Shown here: piece after piece, positions 1 through 12,011 of the stretch
How the letters are laid out: every line of letters starts with the position of its first letter
How positions within the stretch are numbered: position 1 is the stretch's first letter
DNA from: Heloderma charlesbogerti
Taxonomy: Eukaryota > Chordata > Lepidosauria > Squamata > Helodermatidae
Direction of reading: 5' to 3'
Length of the DNA stretch: 64,000 nt
NCBI GenBank assembly: GCA_026122225.1
Contig: JANEZZ010002201.1
Span: 1-64,000 of the forward strand
The notes under the pieces: generated by a model
Database searches by the model: none
Seen by the model: only the letters and a program-made list of their open reading frames with translations
What the model was told of the DNA's origin: nothing
Position numbers and translations under genes: made by a program

Positions 1-2559
1 ATAGAAAAAACAGAAGCTGAGATCTTCACAGAGCAAGCAGAAGCAGAGGCCCCCATAAAGAAGTCGGAAGCAAAGGCTGGTGTGGAGGCCTTCACAGAAA
101 AGATAGATGCAAGGATGGATGTTTCTGCAGAGAAGGTGGACGAGGAGGTCCCTGCAGAACAGTCAGAAGAAATGGTGGAAGCAGAAGCCACGACCAGGCA
201 GACAGAACCAAAGGAATTCCTGGATAATACGGAGAATGAAGTCAGATTTCAGTCTGAGGTAGAAGATATTACAAAATCCATAGCAACATGTGTTGAGGTA
301 ATTTCAGCTGAATCCCCAATGCATATTGATTCAGAGCAAGCATCTGTGGTAAGTGACATGACTGGAGTTGCTGTACAGAAAGGTGTTGTCCTTTCCTTAA
401 AACCGAAAAGTTCCAATGCAGTTATTATTGAGGACCCTTCCAAGAATGAAGTAAAAGCTGCTGCTGCCTTAGAAAAAATATCAACAGAGCAAGCTGTAAC
501 TGAGGAATCTGTGGAAAGGGGGCGAGTTAAAGTATCAACACCGAAGCAGGATGCAGTGGATCTCATCCATGCGGCAGATGCCAGGCTTACCTTGGAATCA
601 CAGTGTATGCAAGGAATTGCAGCTGAAGCCCAAGAAAGGAATGAGTTGAAGGATGTCACACTTACAGAGTCAAAATGCACTGAAGAAACTGAGACCCCTG
701 CGCAGAAGGAACAAATTACACCCCCTGTGAAGACTGAGGAGGGAACATTAAAGTCCACAGGCACAACTGCATCTGAAGGCCCCAAGCAGAAAGAGAAGGA
801 AGATGCACTTATTTTGGAATCAACATACACTGAGGCTGAAATAGCTGAGGATACTGCGCAAAGTGAGGCAACTATGGATTCTATGAAAAAAGAGCTTGGA
901 AACACAGAGCTAATGACTGAAACAGAATCTACAGGAATAGTAGTAACTGAAGCTGCGAAGACTGAAGTAGAAGGAGACCTCCTCACCTCAGACTCTGGAG
1001 GCACAGAGAGTGTTGTCTCAAATGCCATTTTGGAAAGTAAAGGAGATGGTACTCTGCCAGACTTAAAATCAGAAGGCAGAGAAGCAGGTATAAATGGGAT
1101 TGCTGTACAGATTGAAACAGGTCCTGATAAATTGCCCCTGGAAACAGTCTGTCCACTTTCAGAGTCTACAGCAGCTTCAGATAGCTGCCAGAGAAGACAA
1201 GCATTGTCAGAGAAGGTGCTAATAATGGAAACAGAAGAATCATCAGAAAACATTGAACTTGCTGGTGGGGACATACTTTATGCAGCTCCAGTACAGCAAG
1301 AGATTTTTGCTGAGCAACAGGAGGCTGTCACCAGTGACATTCCTGAAGTGCAAAGCTACGCAGCTCGTAAATCTTCTGTAACAGTAACAGCTGCAGCTGT
1401 TGAAGAGCAGGTCATTGCAGAAAATGTCACATTTACAGAAACATCAACTGAAACCTTGCAATCTTCTCTAGAGAAGCCAAAAGAAACAGTGTTCAAAATG
1501 GTACAGCAGGTGAGCTTTGCTCACTCAGGACCTGGGGCTCTAGGTCCTGATTCCAAGGCAGTGTCATGGTCCGAGAAGGCTGAGTCAGTGGTAGAGGAGC
1601 AAGTTTTACCAGCAGGAAGATGCACCAAAGATGATTTGATCCAGAAGTGTGTATCTGATTCTGTACCTGAAATGAATCTTCAAAAATCAGAGTCCAGTCA
1701 AGAAGCTGAAAAAAAGACATCTCCACAAAGAAGCCCCTCTTTAACTCATGTAGAATTTCAAAAAGATGTTGTTCAGTCGGTTACTATAGAGTCTCAGAGT
1801 ACAAAAATTGTACTGAAAATCATCCAGAATGCTGTAGATAAACTGGAGGAAACAGAAGAACCAGCATCTGCATCAAAGCAGCATTGTGAACCATGTCTAA
1901 TGGGTGTAAATAAATCCGAAATTCAGGAAGACATACAAATTGGTCAGCAGTTTCCTATAAAAGGCAGAGAAGAGAAAAATCAAGAGACAGAACAGTCAAC
2001 TATCATTTTAAAACAGCCTGCAGAGAAACAAGAGACTTTCAAAACAGTAGAAGAAATGCCTTTGACTTCTGATAAGTCTGAATATGGAAAAAGTTGTGGC
2101 TCCAGAAAGACAGGGGCTGATCTCAAAGCAATAGAAAACATGTCACAGACAGATGAACGATCATGCACTTTGTCAACACTAGTGCAAGACCCTGGATCTA
2201 TGAATGAAGTTGTGAAAGAGACAGGGGTGCAGAAAGAAAATGCTGAACCAAAGCTTCAATCTGAAGTGGATACAGCTGTTCCAACAGAGGCTCAGAGAGA
2301 GACCCTGGAAGGTACTGTATCAGGGGATTTACCCGAAGAGTCACTTGAAGTAGGCGAACAGAAGCTAAAGGATGTAGAAGCTGGGCAGACTGTTCACATC
2401 CAAGAACAATTAACAGAACAACAAACATATGTGAAGAGGAAAGAAGACCATAGCCAATCAACAGGCTTTGTGGAGACACACACGGAGAAAGATGTAAATA
2501 AACAAGACTACACATCCTGTGAGAGTCCACAGTTAAAATCAGAGCTCACCGAATCCTGA
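1..2559 (+). CDS. AKAP12: AKAP12 (gravin/SSeCKS), C-terminal part of the large exon, 5'-truncated by the window edge
   Basis: A-kinase anchoring protein 12 is a cell-cortex scaffold that binds PKA, PKC and other signalling proteins. The frame is open from base 1, so the window starts inside the exon; the first ATG (82) is not a real start. There are 852 codons before TGA at 2557-2559. The protein is acidic and rich in Glu, Ser, Thr and Ala, with no globular domain visible, as expected of this long disordered scaffold. The key evidence is the amphipathic PKA RII-binding helix at 1801-1860 (core KIVLKIIQNAVDKL), which closely resembles the AKAP12 helix known from mammals. About 232 residues follow it, close to the mammalian spacing. 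The PKC and calmodulin-binding regions and the myristoylated N-terminus lie outside the window. Position next to ZBTB2 in tail-to-tail orientation agrees with the known vertebrate gene order. Confidence 0.93.
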   Translation: MEKTEAEIFTEQAEAEAPIKKSEAKAGVEAFTEKIDARMDVSAEKVDEEVPAEQSEEMVEAEATTRQTEPKEFLDNTENEVRFQSEVEDITKSIATCVEVISAESPMHIDSEQASVVSDMTGVAVQKGVVLSLKPKSSNAVIIEDPSKNEVKAAAALEKISTEQAVTEESVERGRVKVSTPKQDAVDLIHAADARLTLESQCMQGIAAEAQERNELKDVTLTESKCTEETETPAQKEQITPPVKTEEGTLKSTGTTASEGPKQKEKEDALILESTYTEAEIAEDTAQSEATMDSMKKELGNTELMTETESTGIVVTEAAKTEVEGDLLTSDSGGTESVVSNAILESKGDGTLPDLKSEGREAGINGIAVQIETGPDKLPLETVCPLSESTAASDSCQRRQALSEKVLIMETEESSENIELAGGDILYAAPVQQEIFAEQQEAVTSDIPEVQSYAARKSSVTVTAAAVEEQVIAENVTFTETSTETLQSSLEKPKETVFKMVQQVSFAHSGPGALGPDSKAVSWSEKAESVVEEQVLPAGRCTKDDLIQKCVSDSVPEMNLQKSESSQEAEKKTSPQRSPSLTHVEFQKDVVQSVTIESQSTKIVLKIIQNAVDKLEETEEPASASKQHCEPCLMGVNKSEIQEDIQIGQQFPIKGREEKNQETEQSTIILKQPAEKQETFKTVEEMPLTSDKSEYGKSCGSRKTGADLKAIENMSQTDERSCTLSTLVQDPGSMNEVVKETGVQKENAEPKLQSEVDTAVPTEAQRETLEGTVSGDLPEESLEVGEQKLKDVEAGQTVHIQEQLTEQQTYVKRKEDHSQSTGFVETHTEKDVNKQDYTSCESPQLKSELTES
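1786..1863 (+). other. AKAP12: PKA RII-binding amphipathic helix coded in AKAP12
   Basis: The codons give an alternating hydrophobic pattern (I, V, L, I, I, A, V, L) with polar or charged residues between, ending in an acidic run ETEE. This is the helix that docks the dimerisation domain of the PKA type II regulatory subunit. The identification is by similarity to the known AKAP12 site. Confidence 0.88.
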
Positions 2560-2567
2560 GGTTTAAT

Positions 2568-2573
2568 GTAAGT
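2568..2573 (+). promoter_or_regulatory. AKAP12: Probable AKAP12 splice donor just downstream of the stop codon
   Basis: GTAAGT begins 8 bases after the last base of the AKAP12 stop codon. It is a full-consensus donor, implying that the 3'UTR is completed by a further exon. The stop lies much less than 50 bases upstream of this junction, so the mRNA should not be a nonsense-mediated decay target. Which acceptor it pairs with is not certain. Confidence 0.6.
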
Positions 2574-2914
2574 GCCATTTCCTTAAAACAATTTCTCAGC
2601 AGTTGTTTTAAATCCTGGATAATTCTTTCTGGTGGCATTTTATCAGCAATATAAATCTGCAGTGTATTCAAACACTTCTGGCCTTTAGAACTACATATTA
2701 TGGCCAAATATTTCAGAGTAAAAAATGAGTTAGTCTGATGCTGGGGGGCAAATAAAAAATTAAATGACTAAAACAGATTCCTGCTTTAGACACTGTACTT
2801 CGTATGTAAACAAAATAAAATGTATCTAGCTCTCTTATGTAGAATTTAACCTAGTTTCAGGTATCAAGCTTCTGCAGTAGGAAGCATGTTGATGGGGCAA
2901 AGCATGACTGGAGA

Positions 2915-3046
2915 GCAGGGATGGGCAACTTGTGGCCCTCCAGATGTTTTGGCCTACAACTCCCATCATCCTTCATGATTGGCTATGCTGGCTAGAGATC
3001 ATGTAGGCCAAAACTTCTGGAGGGCTACAAGTTGCCCACCCCTGCT
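2915..3046. repeat. Self-complementary interspersed repeat, family P1, copy 1
   Basis: The left half (GGGCAACTTGTGGCCCTCC, then CAACTCCCATCATCC) is the inverted complement of the right half (GGAGGGC..ACAAGTTGCCC), so the single strand can fold into a long hairpin of about 130 bases. Similar copies lie at 9153, 16362, 18268 and 23250, with a half copy at 11490. I know this sequence type as an abundant non-autonomous repeat of lizard and snake genomes; its transposon family is not established here. Confidence 0.8.
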
Positions 3047-4788
3047 GTAGAGCATGTACAAATGTTTGCCTCTGTATGGTACATTCACTATTTTGCTGTC
3101 ACTTTCAATGGATATTCATTATAAGACTATCAGCATGGTCTTCAACTCTGCTGTGAGCTTGCCTTCACAAGTGAACTGTCATAGGAGCATACCAGCAAGT
3201 CAAACACTAGTTCAAGCTCATCACTCCCTGCCTTCTTGCTCCTTGCTCACCCACTACTGCCTTCTCCTTCTCTTCTGGCAAGGGAAAATTTACAATGTAC
3301 CCTGTAGCCAGATAGCTGAGACAGGAAGGGATTGCACTGAGGTACCTACCTGGCTGCATAGTGTTTTGCCTACTTCTCTCATCTGAAGCTGGAGGCAGCA
3401 GCAGGAGCAGAAGAGAAGGAGTCAGTGGGAAGGATCAAGACTGACTAACATAGCGTTTTAATTTGCTTGTATGCTTGTCTGATGGTTCAGTTTTGAAGGT
3501 AGGCTTGCAGGGTGGTTGAAAGACAGACTGTCAGTCCCTTTAATATTACATCTCTTTTCATCTTTAGAATGGTAGGCTTTTAGGCTGTGGTACCTTTAAG
3601 GGTTTGGAAGTGAGTCATCCCAATCTGGCCATAGTTTCCCCTGCCAGGTCCCATCGCTGCAAACTTGTGTGCAACACTGCAGTTTTGCACAAGGCTTGCA
3701 TGCAGTAGCTGCTGGCAACAGTGGCACTAATCACTGCCTACTCAGATTTGGCTCATGGTGTTAGTATAAGACATTGTTATGGTATGCTGATGCTGTCATC
3801 ACTCTGGTTAAGAAGCTCTGGCTGCAAGACTTCTTGATGTTTCTTTATTTCTCTATATCAACAGTTCTATGGAAAGCCATGTCTTATATTTCGAAGGACC
3901 AGTTCCTAAAGAAGGCAGCAGAAGAGGATGGCTTCTGCTTAAGTGGGCTGAAGACCAATGATTTTGAACAGTGAAAGCAGACTTTTGCTTTCTGATGTCA
4001 TTCTGAGAGAGGCACCCGACAATCCTGAGACACCATCAGGAGCTTTACCACCTCCTTTTACTTTCGATTGTTAACACTTCCTTTTCACAATATTCCTTTA
4101 TATATTTTTTTGCTGGAAAGATATGTTGGGGTGGGCTGGGGTGGGCAGGAAGTGTTATCTTTTGCTAAAATGACATCTGTACCTTAACCTAGGAAGGAAG
4201 TTGGCATATTTGACGCTCCCCCTTTTATCAGTGCTTCCAAAACTGGATTGTAATTCTTTGTGTATTTATGTGTATATCTTCAAGCAAAATCTGATTTTAA
4301 TGTATATTTCTTCTTTATATGTGACAAAAAGAAAGAAAATGATGTCCTCACTTGTCTTTCCTAAGTGACCAAAGGGAAGTATTGTGAGTGAGCTACAGCT
4401 AGCCAAGGATGGATCCAAATAAATTTACATTGGCTTCCCTTTGTGTGGAAGGGTGTGAGAACCAATGTTTGATGTTGTATTTGATCTTGCTTCCATCAAA
4501 GTAATTGTCAAAAGACACAATTCCCCCTAGAATAGTATTGATACCAATTTATTAAACAGAACTTCATTTTCCATCACATTCTCTAAGCATGGCACTGTTT
4601 GTGTTGTGTGTATTGAAAACATTTCGACCACAGCCAAATGGAGGGTTAAGTGTGCTTAAGAATTATTCCAGTGAGTTGCATCCAGACTTCTTCCATCCAT
4701 GGGAAGCTTCTGATTCAGCAAAAGAATCCCATTGTGGAAAGGTATAGGGAAGCAATATTGGTTGATTCTCCTCTCTACCTGCAGTCCC

Positions 4789-5142
4789 CTATGCCCGCCC
4801 CCCTCTGCTCTGAACAGTCAGGGCATCCTCCAGAATAGCGGTGGAGGCGGCACTGGGGGCTGCAGAGGGCGGTGGAACTGTTGAAGATTGGCCAGTGGCA
4901 GCATTCTTAGCGGAACCTTGCTTGGGGAATGCTCCGACAGGTAGAGAAGAGGCTGGATCCAACCCATTGGTCCTCAGCCTGCCTAAGTCTGTATTGGATT
5001 GTGGCTTTCGAGTTTGAACACAATTTTTCCCCTCTAGAATCACCTGTGGGAATATGGGGCGTTTGTAAAAGTCAAACAAATAAATGGCCACTTCAAACTG
5101 CTCACCAGCCTTGAGGTATGATTCAGTTAAGAGAATTATCAT
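4789..5142 (-). other. Unexplained 117-codon open frame antisense within the AKAP12 3'UTR region
   Basis: A stop-free frame starting with ATG reads an ordinary-looking N-terminal half (AIYLFDFYKRPIFP) followed by an Ala/Ser/Pro-rich tail. I recognise no family. The sequence around it is more GC-rich than its flanks. It could be an old inserted repeat or processed fragment, or chance. I do not propose it as a gene. Confidence 0.2.
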
Positions 5143-5402
5143 ACAATAACTTTAAGCAAATGTTGAACTGTTCTTAACCTATCAAGAATAAGAAAAATGG
5201 TTCCATTTTTAAAAAAAAAAAGTTTAAATATTTTCCTGTTCTTGGAACATCCCCAAGTTATAAAATGAGACAGGTTTTTCCCAAAAAGGTTTTAATGAGC
5301 AAAAGATTATGTCTGCTCTGTATTAGTGTCCCCTTGTTAAGAAAGTGTGTTTCATTATGCTTATGTACATTTAGTAGACTGTGATTTCTGAAAAGTGATT
5401 TA

Positions 5403-5408
5403 AATAAA
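5403..5408 (+). terminator. AKAP12: AKAP12 poly(A) signal
   Basis: AATAAA within TTTAAATAAAGACTTGG, followed about 20-30 bases later by a GT/T-rich stretch. Earlier AATAAA hexamers at about 2751 and 2813 would only serve transcripts that fail to splice at 2568. Confidence 0.65.
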
Positions 5409-5439
5409 GACTTGGCTTACACTTAGCTTTGTGCTTTTA

Positions 5440-8400
5440 ATTAAAATTTACCAAAAAAAAAATAACGTAGGAAGTCTTGAGCAAAGTCACTCTCAATTTT
5501 GTTAATGTAAAATTGCAGTTCTTAGTACAGGTCAGTACAGGTTGTGCATAAAAACTGGGCAGGCTTGAAATGCTAAATAATTGAACAATTAAAATGTTCA
5601 AAGCATTTAGTATTTGATCTTCTAGACACCAAGCATGTCTAGCAGGTCAAGTTATATTGCACTTTGTAGCCTTTGCGCCTATCTTGCTGAGCCTGTTGCA
5701 TGGCCCAGCAGCTTCACTGTCCTACATGTATAGTAATTTATTTGAAAATGAACTGAGTGAACCAAATCAATACCTTCCTTTAGGAGCTGCACAATGAGTA
5801 AAGAAAGAAAAATGTCACTAGTGTGATTGCACCATCTAGTGGTTGCTATATACATTTTGTAGCTTAGGATATCTTTTGACTAACATACTGCCTTCAATCT
5901 AATAAAATATGGAAAGACAAGAGTTTCTTAAAATACATCTTGCATAATATCTGGAATAGCTTTGCTGATATGCAGCTATAATAAATTATAATATTGAACC
6001 TTACCAGTGTATTGCAGCACATGGATTTCTGAGATGAGGTAGCTGATTTGTGAAAGTTAAAAGTGGATGCTTGGTTAAAAAAAACCCTTAAAAGTATAGC
6101 AACAGGGTTCCTTTGAACATCAGGAAAGTGAAACAGTCTAATAGATCAATTCATGTCAAGATATAAAGCCATGAAAAGTTTTTTTTAATGGGATAAGAAA
6201 AGCGAATAGCCATTTCCTTAACTTGTATTTAAAACTTTTATCTCTCAGTCTCACTGGCTACCTTCACTGATGTACATCCACTGGAATCACAGTGCAAGAT
6301 GTCATTAAATAATTTTGGTATAATCACTGAAACCTTTTGGATTTTCATTTATAGAGGTGCCAGATTGGCAACCTGGAGAATTGTTTTGCTTTTAAATAAA
6401 CCAGTGAGGACAGTGAGCTGAGGCAGCAGGAACTGAACAGCAAATTGAGGAGGAGGCTGTCCCCAACTTCTTACTGGCTGCTGCTAACATGATGTGCTGT
6501 AGGCACAAGGAGGCCATGTCTACACGGTGTGGTTGCTGCCTGGTCTGCACTGGCTTAGTGGTGATCCTGCCTCCATCTCTTGTCTCTTGATAAGCACCAA
6601 TATGGATGTACTACTCTACATTCCCTCCATTGGTGCTTAGCAGCAGTGGCCAAGTTCTACCACCCCACTTAACTGACCTTATTGGCTGATTTAAAAGCAA
6701 AACTTGATTGCCAGTTTGGCAATCCTGTACAATATCTGCTAACATGTCTTCCAAAAACCAGCCTCCCGCTTTCCCACCTCACTGTTGTATGCAGTTTTCC
6801 TTCATAAACCTGAAAGCTTACATATTCTGCTAGGATCACATTTTGAGGCTATGCACACTACATTTATAAGGCAGGGGAGAACAATCTAACCAGTAACCTT
6901 TTCATACCAAGTGAGTGTTAGTCTATGAAGTCTCTTTTATCTATCAAAAGCAATGAGCTGCTCAGTCAGTATCACCGAAATCTCTTCCCCTGAAAAGTAG
7001 ATAGTGTGTGTACACAAATTAGCATGTGCCTCCTCCCAGACTTTAGTCCTATCATCACACAAACTCTTTTGAAATGAATTTGTGAGGAAGTTCCATTTAT
7101 TTAGTGCAAGATTGAAACTTTTAAGAAATATTGAAAGTTCCACCTGAATAGTCTCCCTCAGCAAAATAGTAATAATTTAAAGAAATTCACGGGTAGGAGG
7201 TGTTTGTGGATCAGTTAGATATATCACATAAGTGTGTCTACAATGTGTAAAAATGTGTAGTATGTTCAGTAACATGGTGTGTTCCAAAATGATTTGGGGA
7301 AGTCTTTGTTTCTTTGGCTTTTTTCATAGTGGCTGGTTCCCCGCTCCCCATTTTGAGTATGAATTGCAAAGTTTGTTCTGATTGCCAAACGATAGATTGC
7401 TCACTTTCATTCCCCCCCTTTACACATTATTCACATGAAGGGGGCATCACAGAAGAAGTGGGCAGCGGGGTTGCGTTCATGGCCCCACCCCTTGGGGTCA
7501 GGCATAGTCCTGGACCCTCCTACTGAAATCGAGTCATTCCCCTGGTCATCTGGAAGGGGAAAACTTTTGGGTGAGCAGCTGCTTGCTGGTAGGTTTCTCT
7601 CTGCCTGCTAACACATGCTGCATAATGTCGGTAGGAGAGGCCAGGCAGCATGCCCAACACTGGAAGGGAGAAGCCAGGAGCACGGTCCCACTGCCCATCA
7701 CTTTTGTGATACCCACAGGGCTATGGTATGTTTCACAACACAGGTCTGTAAAAGTCATAGCCTCTGAATTGTATGTGGCCCACCAGCTGTGGATTGTACT
7801 TGTTAAGAGATGCTTGACAAACTTTCTTTTTGTGGTGCGTTCAATGACAAAAGAAGGGAGAAATGCATCTGACAGGCCACAAAACGTGAATTTCACAGCC
7901 CTGTTTGACAGCTAATGGGAAAACAATTATTTATACAAACTCTTACCTGTGTATAGAAAGCCATATTGCAGTAGGTGCAACAAGCTAAGTAATAATAAGA
8001 AAAAAGAACAATGGCATGACCTATGTAATCCTGGTTCGAATCTTTATAGCGCCAAAGCTGTTAATAAATATGTAAAGTTATCTAAACAACGTTTAAATGA
8101 AACCTAGTAATTACAATGTAAATGATCAATGGCTAGAAGTTGGGGAACAAGCGCTTAGTTCTTGCTTGGTTTTTAAAAATACTGATACAGGGGCTTTCTA
8201 AGCAATGCAAAGAACACAAATCATATAACCAACCTTTCTTCTTGTAACTAACCTGTCTCAAAAAATGAAAATGCACCAAAAGAATTTTCTCATGGTGCAG
8301 GGAGCATGTCTCCATACAGATACTGCTTTATTACAGTGTGTTGCTTTGGCCTCAAAAATACTCAGTCAATGCTGCAAATTTGAGCTTGTGCCACTACTCC

Positions 8401-11400
8401 AAGCTTTTGCAGTTCCTTCTAATCCAGTGTATTGGATTAACTGATATTTTGATTTTCTATGTTGTTTTTAAAGTAGATTTTCATGGACTAAATAAACTAC
8501 AAAGACAATTCATGTTCTTTGTGTCCTTATAATTATTTATTGTTCTTTTTAGTCTCTGTGCAGTCACACTGATGAGATCTGCGCCTGAGCAGAGCAACTT
8601 TGGACACTATTAAAGCTTTAACCAGGGAACTAGCTTTCATCTTTCCAGAAAGGGGAGATACCCATAAAATCACATCATGACCCTTCTTGATCCCTACAAA
8701 TGGCAAAGCACACCTGCTGTGTAAGGGATAAACTGAGGCAGTGGCTGGCAGCAAGGACACAGGCACAGACATTCTCAGGTATGCCTACAGCTGTGAGATC
8801 CCACTCCCTGGAAAATGGCAAATTGCAGTCTGGGCACCTTACAGAAATGTTAACCAAGACCCTTTGGATGAAGGGTAGATTGTGGTAGCAAGGTTTTTGC
8901 AAGTCTTGCTTTCTGCAGTCCTAAACACAGTTACTCTGAAATAAATTCCATAAAAATCTGTGGGATATGCTTCTACAAATTCAGGGTCCGGTGAAAATCT
9001 TATTTTTACATATCTTTGTTTAGAATTTTTTAATCCAGTATAGTTGCAAAAAAAGAAGCTAGGCTATCTTTGGTGTTGTTTTTCTTTGTTCTGAGGCAAA
9101 CCTTGGTAAATATAACTGCAGAGCTGAGGCAATGCACAGAATAATCCACATTAATGCAGCCTTCCCCAACATGGTGCTCTCTAGAAGTTTTTGGACTGCA
9201 ACACCCACTATTCCTAGCTATTGGTCATGCTGGCTGGAGCTGATGGGAGTTTATGTCCAAAACATCTGGGGGACACCAGGCTGTGGGAGGCTGCATTAAC
9301 GTAACTACCGTGAGATCCTGTGCCATAGTCTCATTATAAAAGGGTATTTTCAGCAATTCTGAACAGGTGCAGAAAAGCATCTGGTCATGCTAGGTGTTGC
9401 CGGTGGAACAGCAAACCAACACTACTGGGCTGATAACTTGCTGGGTTGGCATGTAGGATGCTACTATACTGCATATAAACCCACACATTTACTGGACAGT
9501 ACAGCAGCTTTTCTTGAAAACCTTGAAACGGAAGCAACTGGAACAATACCATTTTACATCAATATTGTCTTTGCAGCATCTGGTCTGATAGCTCTCATAC
9601 GTTTTGCACTTTGCACACTGGACATGGCAAGGGAGCAGTTTCTCCATTTGTTCCTCTGCATTAAACATTTTTTAAAGTACTGTCATTTAGGAAACATTCA
9701 AATAGCTTGTGTAGGAGATATTCCTAGAGGGCTTTGTAGAAAGCAAAGTTCTGTTTGGCTACTAAACTACTATAAAATGGACATAAAGTGATACTGGATG
9801 ACGCACCAAGATTTGGATTGAAATTTGAGATTATCACAATCCTGATCTTGTGTCCGCAGACATACTTCGCAATAGAAACAGTGTGGTGTCATTCCATGGG
9901 CTGTCAAATAATAGGTACTGCTCATTAGACTCTGGTAGATGTAATGAATGAACTGCTAATAATCCTGCAAGCTTATGGAGTGTCAAGGCCAAATTGTAAG
10001 CAAATATTTGCTTCATTGCTTGCTTATTAGCTGGATGATAGTAACTTTCATCTTACTTTTTCATACTATGCTTAAGCTTTTTATAGGTTAGCCATACCAT
10101 TTTTGTTCTTCAGCGTCCTTTTTGAGGAATGTGTAACTTCCTCAAAGCCATAACTTTAAACTTAACTGAGATTTATCAATGAATTGTTTAAAGAGCCTAG
10201 GCTTGTACATGTTTACTGTATAGGCTGTCTGATGCCAAAGCCTCAGGCTGGTTAATAACTGGCAAGCCTTCCTCGCCCTGCACCCACCCCCTAGCAAAAG
10301 AGCAAAACATTTTATCGAAATAAATTTCACTGACATTTTCCTTGGTTCCCTCTCTTTCCCAACTTAAACCTGAGTTCCAAAGGTCAAACAAATATGTCTC
10401 GAACTATGTCTAGAAAGTGCTCAGCCTTGGATTCTGGCAAGATTGCTGTGGCAGGTTGTTTCAGAATTAAAAACTATGGTCTAGCCAAAATGAAGCACTT
10501 TAAAGCCTACTAGATTTCAATGATTTAAATGCTGCCACTGGAAACAATGGGAGTTAAAAAAGTGCAATGTCAGCTGGAAATTTAAACATGCAGCTATGTT
10601 TGAAACTTTTCAGTGTCATTATCTAGTTTACACAGATAAAATGTTGAGCCAATTCTGCTACCGGTTAATGCGCCTCCATAGTGATAAGCTAATAATGAAT
10701 TTGTCTACACGAGGAGCCATTACATGATAAACATTGCAAAAGGCCAGTCTATTAGTTGACTATTACAATAATCTTATATATCACCAAAGAACATGGTCAG
10801 TAGACACTGGCCCCAATTAACATAATGTTGTGACTTGGGCCACAATCCTCTGCATACTTACCTTTGAAAACAATAGGCCTACATTGGCTGTGAGGTCTAA
10901 CAAATTTGTTCCATTGGTTTCAATGTGGCTTAACCTTGACTAAGACCTATTCTACACATGTAGCATAAGCTGGTAACATCTTGAGGTGGAAAATTCAATC
11001 GTACTACCTCAAATTGCAGATGGGAAACTCATATTTGAATGCTCACCTATGTAAAAAAAATCCCTGTAAGTAGAAATAGCAGAGCAGGGAGTGGGTTGGG
11101 TTAGAACCTTACATCCTACTGGAACAATATTTTATATGTAGGACTTATTGCCCTGTCACCATAAGAAATCATTCACATGTAAGGAGGGTTGGGGTGTTTT
11201 TTTTTTAATTCAGGGGAGCATTCAGAAATGTGACATACATCCCTGTAGTCTAAAATCATACAATCTAGTTTACCACCTCAGCTTCTACTGCATGTGTAGG
11301 CTAGATCTGACTTTTGCTGTTTTGGGGCTACTGAAATCTAGTGAGTTCCTACCAAGAATGGGAGAGTTGTGCTAGAAGGTGTTTCTGCTTTTATTCTGCC

Positions 11401-11980
11401 ACTTGCTCTGTGTACACACACCCCACAAACATCGCTTTTGTTGTATGCTTTTTAAATATTGGGCCTTTATGTATAACTGTCTTTGACCATTTGCCTTGCT
11501 GGCTGGGGCTGGTGGGAACTGGAGTCCAACAACATCTGGAGGTTCCCCATTTTTTAGTCCTTTAAACTTGTTCATAGGAAGGCTTACAGCCCAATCCTAT
11601 CCACTCATTTAGTTGATTTGATGCAAGGAGAGGCTTATGTCCCAACAGATACGTTCTGTGTACGCATTATTAGAGTGGGTGGGCCAGTGACAGAAGATAC
11701 AGACCTAATAGGGCACAAGAGGCCAATGACAGTCCTGTGTTATTATTTATTATTATGCATTATTATGGCCTGCATTATTATGACAGTCCTGCTCATTACG
11801 CAGTGCCCTCCCTCCCCACAGCATCAATTGCTATTCTGGCTTCAGCACAGAACCAGCTACCTGTACTAGTGCAAGAGGCCTTTTGCTGCATGCTGGGAAC
11901 CCTGAGCCAAAACATAGATCTGCACAGCACATGCAGGGGTGCATATGACTGAATGCGAGCCAATCACCTTTGACGTGACA
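5440..11980. other. Intergenic region between the 3' ends of AKAP12 and ZBTB2
   Basis: No exon of a known protein was found in any frame. The open frames here (for example 7571-7915, 9387-9791 and 11148-11375) are short, lack family resemblance and overlap repeats. Visible contents are one P1 hairpin repeat (9153-9297), a half P1 copy (11490-11545), and an old repeat piece near 10850-10940 with the AATCCT.TGCATACTTACC pattern seen elsewhere in the window. The rest appears to be unique AT-rich DNA with nothing I can name. Confidence 0.6.
9153..9297. repeat. Self-complementary interspersed repeat, family P1, copy 2
   Basis: The element begins GCAGCCTTCCCCAACATGG and ends with the near complement GGCTGTGGGAGGCTGC. 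The inner arms (TTTTTGGACTGCAACACCCA and TGATGGGAGTTTATGTCCAA) also pair. It is more diverged than copy 1. Confidence 0.75.
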
Positions 11981-12005
11981 AAAATCAAATTTCATTTTAT
12001 ACCAT

Positions 12006-12011
12006 TTTATT
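12006..12011 (-). terminator. ZBTB2: Probable ZBTB2 distal poly(A) signal
   Basis: TTTATT on the + strand is AATAAA on the - strand, in the context GGAATAAAATGG. It lies about 1.6 kb past the stop codon. Confidence 0.5.

Larger units (their letters stand above)
3865..5430 (+). other. AKAP12: Probable AKAP12 terminal 3'UTR exon
   Basis: A pyrimidine-rich tract and CAG at 3862-3864 make a plausible acceptor for the donor at 2568. The following sequence lacks recognisable interspersed repeats over most of its length, has AU-rich stretches and ends at a canonical poly(A) signal, all expected of a long 3'UTR. A second possible acceptor is the CAG at about 4783. The exact exon start is inference; the 3' end is better supported. 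Confidence 0.45.

Noticed and set aside
82..84. ATG as the AKAP12 start
   Set aside because: The frame is open upstream to base 1 and the known protein has a long N-terminal part before this region.
249..1274. 341-codon open frame on the - strand
   Set aside because: It lies wholly opposite the AKAP12 coding frame; a Glu/Ser/Thr-rich sense protein commonly leaves the antisense frame open. No family resemblance.
9387..9791. 134-codon + strand frame in the AKAP12-ZBTB2 interval
   Set aside because: No family resemblance, no splice context, and not expected from the known gene order.
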